A DNA stretch of 40,592 bases from UBA6120 sp964495145 (GCA_964495145.1 CAZBUP010000009.1:1-40592), one strand, 5' to 3'. Positions 26,262-34,181 are shown, numbered from the stretch's first letter. Program-made: numbers and translations. Notes: generated by a model not told the origin, from the letters alone.

Positions 26262-27073
26262 AGAAAGTTCTGGCTCGGGCTTACGTCGTCTTTGTCCTTT
26301 TATTGATGTATTTGCCGATTTTTCTTTTAATCGTCTTTTCGTTCTTATCGAGCGACGTCGTCGGCATCGTCACGCCCAGTGATTATCTAACCTTGGAACT
26401 CTACGTGAAGCTGTTCCGGAACCAAGCGGCGATGCAGGCTTTGTTCAATACGCTCTTGGTCGGCTTTTCTTCGGCGGCCGTGAGCACCGTATTGGGAACT
26501 TTGGGCGCCATCGGCGTCTATTACATGAAGCAACGGGCCAAGCAGACGATGGAACTGGTGACCCAGCTTCCGGTCATCAACGCCGAAATCGTCATGGCCT
26601 TGTCCTTAGCCATCCTCTTCATCGTATTGGGCTGGCGGGCCGGTTTTCTGACCCTCATGATTGGGCACGTCGTTTTGACGGTGGCCTTCGTCTATTTAAG
26701 CGTCAAGCCGAAACTTCAGCAGATGGATCCGAGCATTTACGAAGCGGCGCTCGATTTGGGAGCCAAACCGGGCTATGCCATGCGCAAAGTCATTTTCCCG
26801 GAAATATTCCCGGGCATCGTCAGCGGTTTCCTTTTAGCCTTGACGCTGTCGCTTGACGATTTCATCATCACCCTGTTCTTAAAAGCCCCCAGTTTCGAAA
26901 CGCTGTCGACTTATGTCGAAAATCAGCTGCGAATCGGCATCCCGCCGGAAATCCGCGCTTTGACGACATTGATATTCTTATTCGCGGTCGGCGTCTTCGT
27001 TTTCAATGGAATGCGAACGAAGGCCGAATCCAAAAAGAAAACGCTGGCGTTCCATAAGGAGGAAAGAAAATGA
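26255..27073 (+). CDS. potC: Polyamine ABC transporter permease PotC
   Basis: The 272-residue permease starts with a hydrophobic helix AYVVFVLLLMYLPIFLLIVFSF, the normal PotC opening. The EAA loop is YEAALDLGAKPGYAMRKVIFPEIFPGIVSG around residues 160-190, and the FLLALTLSLDDFIITLFLKAPS segment is strongly diagnostic of PotC. It overlaps potB by 7 bases and potD by ATGA. Confidence 0.94.
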   Translation: MVKKVLARAYVVFVLLLMYLPIFLLIVFSFLSSDVVGIVTPSDYLTLELYVKLFRNQAAMQALFNTLLVGFSSAAVSTVLGTLGAIGVYYMKQRAKQTMELVTQLPVINAEIVMALSLAILFIVLGWRAGFLTLMIGHVVLTVAFVYLSVKPKLQQMDPSIYEAALDLGAKPGYAMRKVIFPEIFPGIVSGFLLALTLSLDDFIITLFLKAPSFETLSTYVENQLRIGIPPEIRALTTLIFLFAVGVFVFNGMRTKAESKKKTLAFHKEERK

Positions 27074-28509
27074 AGAGAACTTGGTTGCTTTCGATCGTTG
27101 CCCTCGGCCTATTGGTGGGATGTCAATCCGAAAATACGGGCGATGAATTGACCCTGCGTATTTACAACTGGGGCGGCTACATTTACGAACAGGAAAGCGC
27201 GGAAGACACCCCGAGCGTCGTCGAGCAATTCGAAACCTGGTACCATGACACCCATGGCGAGACCATCAAGGTCGAATACTCGACTTACGACGTAAACGAG
27301 ACGGTTTATTCGCAAATCGCCAAACTCGGCAAGCAGTTCGATTTAGTCTGCCCGAGCGAATACATGATCCAAAAGATGATCAAAGAAGACCTGCTTGAAA
27401 AGTACGATCGTACCGGGGATAGCTACACGTATCTTCCCAATTACAACGATCACGCCTCCCAATATTTGAAAAACATCTTCAAAGACCTTGAAGTCAATGG
27501 GGAAGCCCTCGAAGAATACGCGGCCGGTTACATGTGGGGAACGGTCGGGCTTATTTATGACCCGGACATCGTCGCCCCCGAAGACGCCACCAGCTGGGAA
27601 GTGCTCTATGACCCGGTCTATGCTAAGCAAGCCACGATCAAGAATTCGATGCGCGAAACCTACATGATCGGCGTCATCGACGTCTATCGCGACGAGCTGA
27701 TGGAGTTGCGGCAAGATTACCTCGACGCGACGATAACCGCTTCGGCATATAACGCCGCCATCACCGACATCATCAATCGCAGCGACCCGGACACCCTAGC
27801 CTTGGTCGAAGATTCGCTCCGGGCTTTGAAGGCCAATAGCTATGGCCTAGAAGTCGACTCCGGCAAAAATGACATCGCCTCCGGCAAGATCGGCATGCAA
27901 GTGTCTTGGAGCGGCGACGCCGTTTATTCGATGCAACTGGTCGAAGACGAGACCAGCAAGCAGCTTGAATACGTCGTTCCCGAAGAAGGCGGCAACATCT
28001 GGTTCGACGGCTGGGTGATGCCCAAAGGGTCGCAAACCCAATTGGCGCAGGAATTCGTCAATTTCGTTTCCAATCCCGAAATTGCCATCTTGAACATGGA
28101 TTACATCGGCTACACGAGTTTCATCGCCGGTCAAGACGTGCTTGACCGCGTCCATGACATGGAAGATCCTTCCGGCGAATTCGAACTGGATTTGACTTAC
28201 TTCTTTGAAGGAACGGTCGACGGGGCTGCCGACATGGTCGTCATGACCGATGAAAACCGCCAACTCCAAACCCAATACCCCGACGAGGAAACGATTACCC
28301 GTTCCATCGTCATGCGCGACTTCGGTGAAAATAACGATGCCGTCATTGCCCTGTGGGCCCGCATCAAGACCTCGACCGTCGACACGTTGACTCTCGTCAT
28401 CGTGGGCGCGGTCGCCGCTATCGGCATCGGCGTGGGCTTATACTTCTATCTTAAAAAGAAGAACAGCAAACGGGGCCGGCGCGGCTCGTTGAAGAAACAC
28501 CATCGCTAA
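27070..28509 (+). CDS. potD: Polyamine-binding lipoprotein PotD with extra C-terminal TM anchor
   Basis: The 479-residue protein has a signal peptide ending in the lipobox LLVGC (Cys near residue 18), then LTLRIYNWGGYIYEQ, the usual PotD start. Further PotD features are KQFDLVCPSEYMIQKMIKEDLLE, YMWGTVGLIYDP, KIGMQVSWSGDAVYSM and GGNIWFDGWVMPKGS. It binds spermidine or putrescine outside the membrane for PotABC. Unusual is the C-terminal end: residues ~438-458 (LTLVIVGAVAAIGIGVGLYFYL) form a TM helix followed by a strongly basic tail rich in K and R. The protein is thus predicted to have two membrane attachments. There is a typical ribosome-binding site GGAGG. No intrinsic terminator follows before tRNA-Cys. 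Confidence 0.93.
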   Translation: MKRTWLLSIVALGLLVGCQSENTGDELTLRIYNWGGYIYEQESAEDTPSVVEQFETWYHDTHGETIKVEYSTYDVNETVYSQIAKLGKQFDLVCPSEYMIQKMIKEDLLEKYDRTGDSYTYLPNYNDHASQYLKNIFKDLEVNGEALEEYAAGYMWGTVGLIYDPDIVAPEDATSWEVLYDPVYAKQATIKNSMRETYMIGVIDVYRDELMELRQDYLDATITASAYNAAITDIINRSDPDTLALVEDSLRALKANSYGLEVDSGKNDIASGKIGMQVSWSGDAVYSMQLVEDETSKQLEYVVPEEGGNIWFDGWVMPKGSQTQLAQEFVNFVSNPEIAILNMDYIGYTSFIAGQDVLDRVHDMEDPSGEFELDLTYFFEGTVDGAADMVVMTDENRQLQTQYPDEETITRSIVMRDFGENNDAVIALWARIKTSTVDTLTLVIVGAVAAIGIGVGLYFYLKKKNSKRGRRGSLKKHHR

Positions 28510-28518
28510 CGTCCTTCG

Positions 28519-28548
28519 TTGCATTAACCTCGGCGCGGATGCTATACT
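28519..28548 (+). promoter_or_regulatory. Promoter of tRNA-Cys
   Basis: TTGCAT (28519-28524) and TATACT (28543-28548) are spaced by 18 bp, 21 bases before the tRNA. An inverted repeat GCGCGGA / TCCGCGC flanks the -10 box, which is unusual for a tRNA promoter. Confidence 0.6.
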
Positions 28549-28569
28549 TTCGTAGTGTCCGCGCGGACT

Positions 28570-28643
28570 GGTTCCTTAGCCAAGTGGTAAGGCAATTGAC
28601 TGCAACTCAATCATCGTCGGTTCAATTCCGATAGGAACCTCCA
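28570..28643 (+). tRNA. tRNA-Cys(GCA)
   Basis: A 74-nt cloverleaf with acceptor GGTTCCT/AGGAACC, anticodon loop CTGCAAC (GCA), T-loop TTCAATT, discriminator T and encoded CCA. The U73 discriminator is typical for tRNA-Cys. Confidence 0.96.
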
Positions 28644-28682
28644 TTTGATAACCAATGCGAGCATTCGAATCATCATAAAAAG

Positions 28683-28710
28683 AAAAAACGACCCAAGGGT
28701 CGCTTTTTTT
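28683..28710. terminator. Bidirectional terminator between tRNA-Cys and DUF4177 gene
   Basis: CGACCC and GGGTCG pair in a compact hairpin, with an A tract before and a T tract after it. It can end transcripts arriving from both sides. Confidence 0.8.
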
Positions 28711-28721
28711 GTGCTTGCCGA

Positions 28722-28922
28722 TCAAAACTGCGATTTGCGTTTGAATACGGCGACGCCGTAACCGGTGGTGCCATAGGCTTGGTTCGACGTGGTGAAGGAC
28801 ACCAACTCCCAGCCCTCGCGACCTTCGGCGTTCAAGCATGCGTCGAGTTCCACCGAGGTGAATTTGCCACCTAAAAAACCTTTGGCTCCGACGATGACTG
28901 TCTTATATTCCCAGTGATCCAT
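28722..28922 (-). CDS. Small DUF4177-type protein
   Basis: The 66-residue protein begins MDHWEYKTVIVGAKGF and ends GYGVAVFKRKSQF, with LDACLNAEGREGWELVSF in the middle. This is the pattern of DUF4177: WEYK at the start, LNxxGxxGWELV in the centre and a beta strand at the end. Its function is unknown. The frame is open to 28943, but GGAGG lies eight bases before the inner ATG at 28922, which fits the family start. A TATGATAAT-like -10 is located just upstream on the minus strand. It converges on tRNA-Cys. Confidence 0.8.
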   Translation of the reverse strand: MDHWEYKTVIVGAKGFLGGKFTSVELDACLNAEGREGWELVSFTTSNQAYGTTGYGVAVFKRKSQF

Positions 28923-29108
28923 CAATGCGACCTCCGCAGCCATATTATCATATAATCGGAGAGTTAATGAATATCCTTAGAGGAAAATTCGTCCGTTTGA
29001 CTCAGCATTTGACCCTATTGGCGAGATGGCAAGCAATCGGTCGGTCATTGAATAAAGACAGCGCCTAATTTATGATTGAAGTATCGAGGTTTGAAAGCGC
29101 TAAAAGTC

Positions 29109-29138
29109 TTGCAATTAACGATGGCCGTGCTATATTAT
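29109..29138 (+). promoter_or_regulatory. Promoter of the tRNA-Arg/tRNA-Pro unit
   Basis: TTGCAA (29109-29114) and TATTAT (29133-29138) with 18 bp between them (TATATT at 29131 with 16 bp is an alternative), 16 bases before tRNA-Arg. Confidence 0.6.
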
Positions 29139-29154
29139 AAAAGCCTTTCTCCAT

Positions 29155-29231
29155 GCGCCCGTAGCTCAATTGGATAGAGTGTCAGACTACGAATCTGAAG
29201 GTTACGAGTTCGATTCTTGTCGGGCGCGCCA
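29155..29231 (+). tRNA. tRNA-Arg(ACG)
   Basis: A 77-nt cloverleaf with acceptor GCGCCCG/CGGGCGC, anticodon loop CTACGAA (ACG, read as inosine) and encoded CCA. It closely resembles the tRNA-Arg(TCG) at 30418, with the 3' third identical. Confidence 0.96.
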
Positions 29232-29233
29232 CT

Positions 29234-29310
<77 letters not shown>

Positions 29311-29322
29311 GAATATAAAGAA

Positions 29323-29347
29323 ATCACCGCTAGGCGGTGGTTTTTTT
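29323..29347 (+). terminator. Intrinsic terminator of the tRNA-Arg/tRNA-Pro unit
   Basis: ATCACCGC and GCGGTGGT pair over a TAG loop, followed by a T tract. It directly abuts the -10 box of the next gene. Confidence 0.85.
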
Positions 29348-29348
29348 G

Positions 29349-29354
29349 TATAAT
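29349..29354 (+). promoter_or_regulatory. -10 box seven bases before the PTS permease start codon
   Basis: TATAAT ends seven bases before the ATG at 29362, with no Shine-Dalgarno between. It immediately follows the tRNA terminator. Transcription would begin at or one base before the start codon. Confidence 0.5.
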
Positions 29355-29361
29355 GTTGTTT

Positions 29362-30417
29362 ATGAAAAACAAACGGGAACCCGGCAAGTTTGCCAAAGTC
29401 ATGAAGCGCGTCTACGACTTCATCATTGTCAGCATGAACGGCATGGTCTATGGATTGTTCGCCACGTTAATCGTCGGCGTTATCTTAAATCAAATCGGAC
29501 TACTGCTGGATTTCACCATCGGCGGTGTTCATATCGGGACGACCGTCGTCGCCATGGCGACGTTTGTCAAATCACTGATGGGCGTCGGGATCGGGGTCGG
29601 CATCGGCCTGGCCATGAAGCTCGATGGTTTGAAATTGGTCGGTTCGGCCATTGCCGGAGGGATTGCCACCTCGCTGGCATTAATGGGAAAATCCGATCCA
29701 ATTGTGGCTTATTTGACGGTTATATTCACACTATTGCCATTGCGTTTCCTATTTAAGAAACGCATCGCTTTCGATATCGTGTTGATTCCGCTATTCGCCA
29801 TTATCGTCAGTTATCTGATTGGGATTGTCATCGTCAATCCAGTCAGTTCCGTGGCCACCGCCATTGGGGCTTTTGTCAACCGGGTGACCGAATTCGAGCA
29901 ACCTTTCTTGATGGGGATACTCGTCAGCGTCTTGATGGGCGTCATCTTGACTTCGCCCTTCAGTAGCGCCGCCATCGCCATCTCGTTTGGGATTGGGGGC
30001 ATTGCCGGCGGAGCAGCCCTCGTCGGATGCTGCGCCAACATGCTCGGCTTTGCCGTCATGGGCCGCAAGGACAATGACATCGGGACGACTTTCTCGGTCG
30101 CTTTCGGAACGAGCATGCTTCAATTCAAGAACGTCTTGAAGAAACCGATCATCTGGTTGCCGCCGATTATCGCCAGCGCGATTCTCGGGCCGCTTTCCAC
30201 GCTTGTTTTTATGACCCGGACCGATTCCTCAGGCGCCGGCATGGGCACGAGCGGCCTGGTCGGCCAGTTCGCGACGTATGCGGCCATGGGCAACGGGTGG
30301 ATGACGTGGCTCAGCATCCTCGTTCTTCAAATTGCTTTGCCGATCGTCTTGGTATTTTTCTTGGATTTACTGTTCCGGCGATTAAAACTCTATGGTCCAG
30401 GTGATCTGAAAATATAG
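29362..30417 (+). CDS. PTS_EIIC_2 family membrane transporter
   Basis: The 351-residue product is nearly all membrane helices (about ten). It matches the PTS_EIIC_2 group, a membrane-only relative of phosphotransferase IIC components: MNGMVYGLFATLIVGVILNQIG, MKLDGLKLVGSAIAGGIATSLA, NRVTEFEQPFLMGILVSVLMGVILTSPFSSAAIAI, GGAALVGCCANMLGFAVMGRKDN. No IIA or IIB partner is nearby, which is normal for this family, and the substrate is unknown. The ATG at 29353 overlaps the TATAAT box, so I use the ATG at 29362. Its TAG stop is directly followed by the first base of tRNA-Arg(TCG), so messenger and tRNA must be on one transcript. Confidence 0.88.
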   Translation: MKNKREPGKFAKVMKRVYDFIIVSMNGMVYGLFATLIVGVILNQIGLLLDFTIGGVHIGTTVVAMATFVKSLMGVGIGVGIGLAMKLDGLKLVGSAIAGGIATSLALMGKSDPIVAYLTVIFTLLPLRFLFKKRIAFDIVLIPLFAIIVSYLIGIVIVNPVSSVATAIGAFVNRVTEFEQPFLMGILVSVLMGVILTSPFSSAAIAISFGIGGIAGGAALVGCCANMLGFAVMGRKDNDIGTTFSVAFGTSMLQFKNVLKKPIIWLPPIIASAILGPLSTLVFMTRTDSSGAGMGTSGLVGQFATYAAMGNGWMTWLSILVLQIALPIVLVFFLDLLFRRLKLYGPGDLKI

Positions 30418-30494
30418 GCGCCCGTAGCTCAGTTGGATAGAGCGCTAGACTTCGAATCTAGAGGTCACGAGTTCGATTCTTGTCGGGCGCGCCA
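30418..30494 (+). tRNA. tRNA-Arg(TCG), adjoining the upstream stop codon
   Basis: A 77-nt cloverleaf with acceptor GCGCCCG/CGGGCGC, anticodon loop CTTCGAA (TCG) and encoded CCA. The first base lies immediately after the TAG of the PTS permease. There is no room for a separate promoter outside the coding region. Confidence 0.96.
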
Positions 30495-30501
30495 CGCCAT
30501 T

Positions 30502-30527
30502 AAAATGCATGATGAATGCATTTTTTT
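30502..30527 (+). terminator. Intrinsic terminator of the PTS permease/tRNA-Arg unit
   Basis: AAAATGCAT and ATGCATTTT form a 9-bp stem around GATGA, and the T tract continues to 30527. Confidence 0.85.
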
Positions 30528-30544
30528 CATTGATTACTTTCTTA

Positions 30545-30573
30545 TTGAATAATCGGCCTAAAAAATATATGAT
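30545..30573 (+). promoter_or_regulatory. Promoter of the tRNA-Ala/tRNA-Met unit
   Basis: TTGAAT (30545-30550) and TATGAT (30568-30573) with 17-bp spacing, 26 bases before tRNA-Ala. Confidence 0.65.
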
Positions 30574-30599
30574 ATTTAGGCGTGGAAACGCCATCCCAT

Positions 30600-30675
30600 G
30601 GGGTCATAGCTCAACTGGGAGAGCACCTGGTTTGCAACCAGGAGGTCAGGGGTTCGATCCCCCTTGACTCCACCA
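30600..30675 (+). tRNA. tRNA-Ala(TGC)
   Basis: A 76-nt cloverleaf with acceptor GGGGTCA/TGACTCC containing the G3-U70 pair that identifies alanine tRNAs, anticodon loop TTTGCAA (TGC) and encoded CCA. Confidence 0.96.
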
Positions 30676-30682
30676 ATCACAT

Positions 30683-30760
30683 GGCTGCGTAGCTCAGTTT
30701 GGCTAGAGCGTCCGGTTCATACCCGGTAGGTCGAGGGTTCAAATCCCCCCGCAGCTACCA
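30683..30760 (+). tRNA. tRNA-Met(CAT), elongator
   Basis: A 78-nt cloverleaf with acceptor GGCTGCG/CGCAGCT, anticodon loop TTCATAC (CAT) and encoded CCA. It lacks the initiator features seen in the tRNA at 37790, so elongator Met is most likely. Confidence 0.9.
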
Positions 30761-30771
30761 AGTCGATCAAG

Positions 30772-30798
30772 AACCCAGACGGAAGCGTCGGGTTTTTA
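30772..30798 (+). terminator. Intrinsic terminator
   Basis: AACCC-A-GACG pairs with CGTCGGGTT over a GAAG tetraloop (one bulged A), then a T tract. Confidence 0.8.
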
Positions 30799-30839
30799 TT
30801 TCCAAAGCGTTCTTGTCTATATTAAGATATAAGAGCGAC

Positions 30840-30915
30840 GGACCCTTAGCTCAATGGTTAGAGCTTCCGGCTCATAACCGGCTGGTTGCAGGTTCGAGTC
30901 CTGCAGGGTCCACCA
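30840..30915 (+). tRNA. tRNA with CAT anticodon, probably tRNA-Ile2 (lysidine)
   Basis: A 76-nt cloverleaf with acceptor GGACCCT/AGGGTCC, anticodon loop CTCATAA and encoded CCA. The GGACC.TTAGCTCA start and the GGCTCATAACCGG arm resemble Bacillus tRNA-Ile2, whose CAU anticodon is modified to lysidine and reads AUA. This identity is from memory. Met is the alternative. Confidence 0.85.
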
Positions 30916-30916
30916 T

Positions 30917-31007
30917 GGAAGCTTACCCAAGCGGTTGAAGGGGTCGGTCTTGAAAACCGATAGGGGGTGCAAGCCCCGCAAGAGTTCGAATCTCTTAGCT
31001 TCCGCCA
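30917..31007 (+). tRNA. tRNA-Ser(TGA), integration target
   Basis: A 91-nt class II tRNA with a long variable arm, acceptor GGAAGCT/AGCTTCC, anticodon TGA and encoded CCA. It lies one base after the preceding tRNA. Its final 16 bases (30992-31007) recur exactly at 34673-34688. Confidence 0.96.
30992..31007 (+). repeat. Direct repeat (attL-like) in the tRNA-Ser 3' end
   Basis: CTCTTAGCTTCCGCCA, the 3' T-arm/acceptor strand with CCA, is identical to 34673-34688. It marks the left boundary of the inserted segment. Confidence 0.8.
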
Positions 31008-31011
31008 GATC

Positions 31012-31036
31012 AAAAAGCCGTCTATGGCGGCTTTTT
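31012..31036 (+). terminator. Intrinsic terminator after tRNA-Ser
   Basis: AAAAAGCCG and CGGCTTTTT form a 9-bp stem. The A and T tracts on both sides would also let it stop the minus-strand genes of the insert. Confidence 0.85.
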
Positions 31037-31172
31037 TCGTATATTTTATTAGTTAAAGAGATCATGAAGAACTATACTGGTTCTAGTCTTGTTCAGACCA
31101 CGGTTTTGTTACTATTGGATACACGGGAAAAAAGATTGACAAAATATGCTTCTATATTACGAAAGAGTCATT

Positions 31173-31871
31173 TCATGATTCTGATTCAAGAAAACTCAAG
31201 ATGACTTCAATTGGGATGGCATAAGCATATCCGTAAATCACATCGCCCAAATCATTCCTTAACCGCAAGGTATTCATGCCAATTAATGCGCCTCTTGAAC
31301 TCAGCAAGGCGCTTCCACTGGAACCATTGGTCAGAGTGATGTCGAGTTGGATGAAGTCACGATCGTTTTCACCATCATTGATAATGATAGACGTCGAACT
31401 CACGATTCCTTCAGTGATGCTGATACCAAGATTCTCCGCATTTCCGATGGCATAACAAGCCGAACCGGCCTTGGGCCGTTCGCGTGATAATGTCAATGGT
31501 TCGAACAAATCGTTGGTTTCAATGCCCAGTAAGGCAAGATCAAGAGCCGGATCATAATCTAGCAGTGTCACGATGCGGTATTCTTCTTCGAAAGCCGATC
31601 GGATTTCGATTTGGTCATGGATATAACTTGATCCGCCATCTGAATAGGAAATGACATGATAGTTCGTTATAAAGGATCCATCTTCGATGCAGACCGCGGT
31701 TCCGTAGGATTCATCTAGTCCGGTGGTTCCCTTCACTTCAACGACTGAGTGAAGCGCATCTTCATAGATGTGCTCGGCCGATGGATTGCGATTGAAAACA
31801 AGAACACATCCTAAGACAAGAACCAGTGAACTCTCAATGGCTAATAACGAATACAGCAGTCTATTCTTCAT
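31173..31871 (-). CDS. Membrane-anchored trypsin-like serine protease (S1C, DegP-like catalytic domain)
   Basis: The 232-residue protein has an N-terminal signal anchor (LLYSLLAIESSLVLVLGCVLVF) and then a chymotrypsin-fold protease. His is in FITNYHVISY near residue 71, Asp in DPALDLALLGI near 108, and Ser in TNGSSGSALLSS near 185. The Ser motif NGSSGSAL takes the place of the usual GNSGGPL. There is no PDZ domain, so it is shorter than DegP/HtrA. It would cleave proteins at the outer membrane face. Its start overlaps the stop of the upstream lipoprotein gene (ATGA). Last gene of the three-gene insert at tRNA-Ser. Confidence 0.85.
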   Translation of the reverse strand: MKNRLLYSLLAIESSLVLVLGCVLVFNRNPSAEHIYEDALHSVVEVKGTTGLDESYGTAVCIEDGSFITNYHVISYSDGGSSYIHDQIEIRSAFEEEYRIVTLLDYDPALDLALLGIETNDLFEPLTLSRERPKAGSACYAIGNAENLGISITEGIVSSTSIIINDGENDRDFIQLDITLTNGSSGSALLSSRGALIGMNTLRLRNDLGDVIYGYAYAIPIEVILSFLESES

Positions 31872-32653
31872 TCAAGAACGATGATTCCGGGATTTTCTGG
31901 AAAGAGATTATTGGTTTCAATAGTTAGCGAGATGGAAGAAACTGCGGTGGTATATGTACCTTCAAGCAATATATCGCTTTCGACCCCATCGGTGTATCGG
32001 CACATCGTGAAATCCTCATCACCAAAAGATAACAAAACCGGAGAGTCATCCGATAACGTCCCGTGTATTTTCTGTTCAACGAAAAGCTTTGGGCTGTCTT
32101 GGGCGAACGACAGACCATTGTCCTCATTAATCCAGGTTCTCATGAAATAGTTCAATGGGTTTTTCTCGTCCTCTTCAAGCGGCTCCCAATACATTTTTTG
32201 ATCGAAATTATCAAAATAGGCAATATCAGTATGGTTAAAAGTTGTCGTTCCATCAAGCACGGTGATGTCTGACGTGAAAATGCCAAGGACATCTTTAACA
32301 AAATTCACTTCAATCAAGACTTGAAAGATATCTGTAGAATTAACAGATGGAACCTCATCAACTGCGTATTCGAAAGGCATGATGCGCAATTCGTGATAAA
32401 GTGGCATATTCACATAAGCAAAAAATGTGACGATTGTTTCATCAAATTCTAGCGTTCCTCTTCCTGTCCAGAACTTGAAGCTATTCTCATAATCTTCAAG
32501 TTCATCATATTCAATAGTGAATTGAAGTTTCTCATCATCAGAAAACCACCGGATATTGCGTTCATCTCCAAGACGGTCTTCGGCTTTTCCGACACAGCTT
32601 GAAAGGCAACTAATTGAGACAAGCAATAATGCAATCTTTGTTATAGATTTCAT
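31868..32653 (-). CDS. Lipoprotein of unknown function in the tRNA-Ser insert
   Basis: The 261-residue protein begins with a signal peptide MKSITKIALLLVSISCLSSC, with cysteines at positions 16 and 20. CLSSC/LSSCVG fits a lipobox. The mature protein is acidic and beta-rich, with no motif that I recognise. A segment TNNLFPENPGIIVLE closes it. It starts one base after the stop of the upstream gene and overlaps the protease gene downstream, so all three are translated from one message. A role together with the two predicted peptidases (substrate recruitment or inhibition) is a guess from position only. Confidence 0.75.
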   Translation of the reverse strand: MKSITKIALLLVSISCLSSCVGKAEDRLGDERNIRWFSDDEKLQFTIEYDELEDYENSFKFWTGRGTLEFDETIVTFFAYVNMPLYHELRIMPFEYAVDEVPSVNSTDIFQVLIEVNFVKDVLGIFTSDITVLDGTTTFNHTDIAYFDNFDQKMYWEPLEEDEKNPLNYFMRTWINEDNGLSFAQDSPKLFVEQKIHGTLSDDSPVLLSFGDEDFTMCRYTDGVESDILLEGTYTTAVSSISLTIETNNLFPENPGIIVLE

Positions 32654-32654
32654 G

Positions 32655-34181
32655 CTACGAACCTATCGCGTAACCGGAGATAAATCTGTATTGTGCTAGA
32701 TTTGGTGATTCAGTATCAATAATTGCATCAATTGATTCTTTATCTACAGGTCCTATCTCATTTGTATTGTAAGCAGTATATGAGGAGCAATTTTGAATTG
32801 GTTTGCAAACAAAAATCGTATGAAGCTCTCCAAATGGATTTGGGAGATGTGTATCATCAATTAATTCGTTCCAAAATGAAATGATATATGAGCCATAACT
32901 ATCAGTAAGACCAAGAAAACTATTAAGTGTAACCCTAGCTTGAACGTTGTCAATGTCTCCGTAAAAACGTAATACTTCATCTATCCCATGGAAATATTTA
33001 ACATGGTATTCATAAATGACATTTCCTACTGCCAAAGTGGCTATGAAAAGCGCATTCAGTGCAGTTGTCGTTATGCCTACTTCCACGGGGTAAAGCGGCC
33101 ACAAATATAACTGGTTCCACACGGATTGAGACGTAATGTAATTAACGACGATGATATTAGCAACTATTGGCATTACAACCGTAATGATGATTGGGGAAAG
33201 TAGTGTTAAAGCGGCTAATGTGGTAGTGTACAGCAAAGACACATATTCCTCCGGCCAAGGATTAGTTCCCAAGAGACCAAAACCCATGTCGGCATTTAAA
33301 AGTTGGGTGACTGCAATCAGAGTGGCCAGATGCGGTGTTTGTCCTTGAGAAATGAAAAAATTAAACATGGCGAATATTTCGCAACCGTTATGATCAAGAT
33401 GGCAGAAACCATAGTCCCACTCATCCCAATTACCAGTATTTTGGTTATTAATATATGTTGAGGGATTATCATTTTGAATGTTGTGATTATAGTTCGCGGC
33501 AATGAGATAAAGTTTCGCTTGGTAAATCATATATTCTATTGGGCCATCCACTTCTAATAAAGCGAAAGCATAAACATTGGCTACTGCTGGCAAAGCCTCG
33601 TCGAGATTGGCAACCGAAAGCGTGATTTGAATAACTGGAAAAGTAATTGGCACTTCTCCGCCATTTCCTTCAAGTGTAATGACGTTGTCTTTTCCAAATG
33701 CGATTGGTTCAATTAGAGAAGGGTCAATATACTCCGATGCCAAGAAATTGTCGCCGGCGTAATCGTATCGGATTTCCGGTTGGTCGGTTGAGGAATTCAT
33801 GAAGGCATCGCCACTGATGAAAACACTGGAAACATCGTTTCCCAAATTGTCGATAAGAGACGCAGTTATGAATATTTTGTCAAGTAATGACAGATAGGTA
33901 ACATCAAAAACCACTTCCCCAGTCTGGGAGACGCCACCATCGGAAAGATTGTCAAGCCTATTAAAAGAATGCGCGGGAACCGAAGAAGAATAAAGCACGC
34001 TTTCAGTCTCCATCTTGAGGTTGGCGTGACTGTATGATTTCAAATAAGCCTCACAGTATTCACGTTGATGCTCGCGCTCAGTTTTTCTTGCGTGAGGATG
34101 ATTATCTGATGATTCTGTGATACTTAATAGAGAAGAAAAAAAGCAAGAAGCAACAATGATCAAATGAATGATGTGTTTCAC
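32655..34181 (-). CDS. Secreted/membrane protein, putative papain/C39-like cysteine peptidase
   Basis: The 508-residue protein starts with GTG at 34181 (GGAGA ten bases upstream) and has a signal peptide. A ~200-residue beta-rich region follows, then HLDHNGCEIFAMFNFFISQG near residues 265-285 and FGLLGTNPWPEE near 310. In Firmicutes C39-like/papain-fold proteins a NGCExxAxxNxL stretch holds the catalytic Cys and a later GTNP loop follows. A downstream GELHTIFVCKP (His near 457) with YTAYNTN could supply His and Asn. Between the two, residues ~318-400 contain two or three hydrophobic segments, which would be an unusual membrane insertion in the fold. The peptidase call is moderate at best. The protein could have another function. 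Confidence 0.5.
   Translation of the reverse strand: MKHIIHLIIVASCFFSSLLSITESSDNHPHARKTEREHQREYCEAYLKSYSHANLKMETESVLYSSSVPAHSFNRLDNLSDGGVSQTGEVVFDVTYLSLLDKIFITASLIDNLGNDVSSVFISGDAFMNSSTDQPEIRYDYAGDNFLASEYIDPSLIEPIAFGKDNVITLEGNGGEVPITFPVIQITLSVANLDEALPAVANVYAFALLEVDGPIEYMIYQAKLYLIAANYNHNIQNDNPSTYINNQNTGNWDEWDYGFCHLDHNGCEIFAMFNFFISQGQTPHLATLIAVTQLLNADMGFGLLGTNPWPEEYVSLLYTTTLAALTLLSPIIITVVMPIVANIIVVNYITSQSVWNQLYLWPLYPVEVGITTTALNALFIATLAVGNVIYEYHVKYFHGIDEVLRFYGDIDNVQARVTLNSFLGLTDSYGSYIISFWNELIDDTHLPNPFGELHTIFVCKPIQNCSSYTAYNTNEIGPVDKESIDAIIDTESPNLAQYRFISGYAIGS

Noticed and set aside
30699..30938. ORF running through several tRNA genes
   Set aside because: It lies over tRNA-Met, tRNA-Ile2 and part of tRNA-Ser. 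Its sequence is translated tRNA, not a protein.
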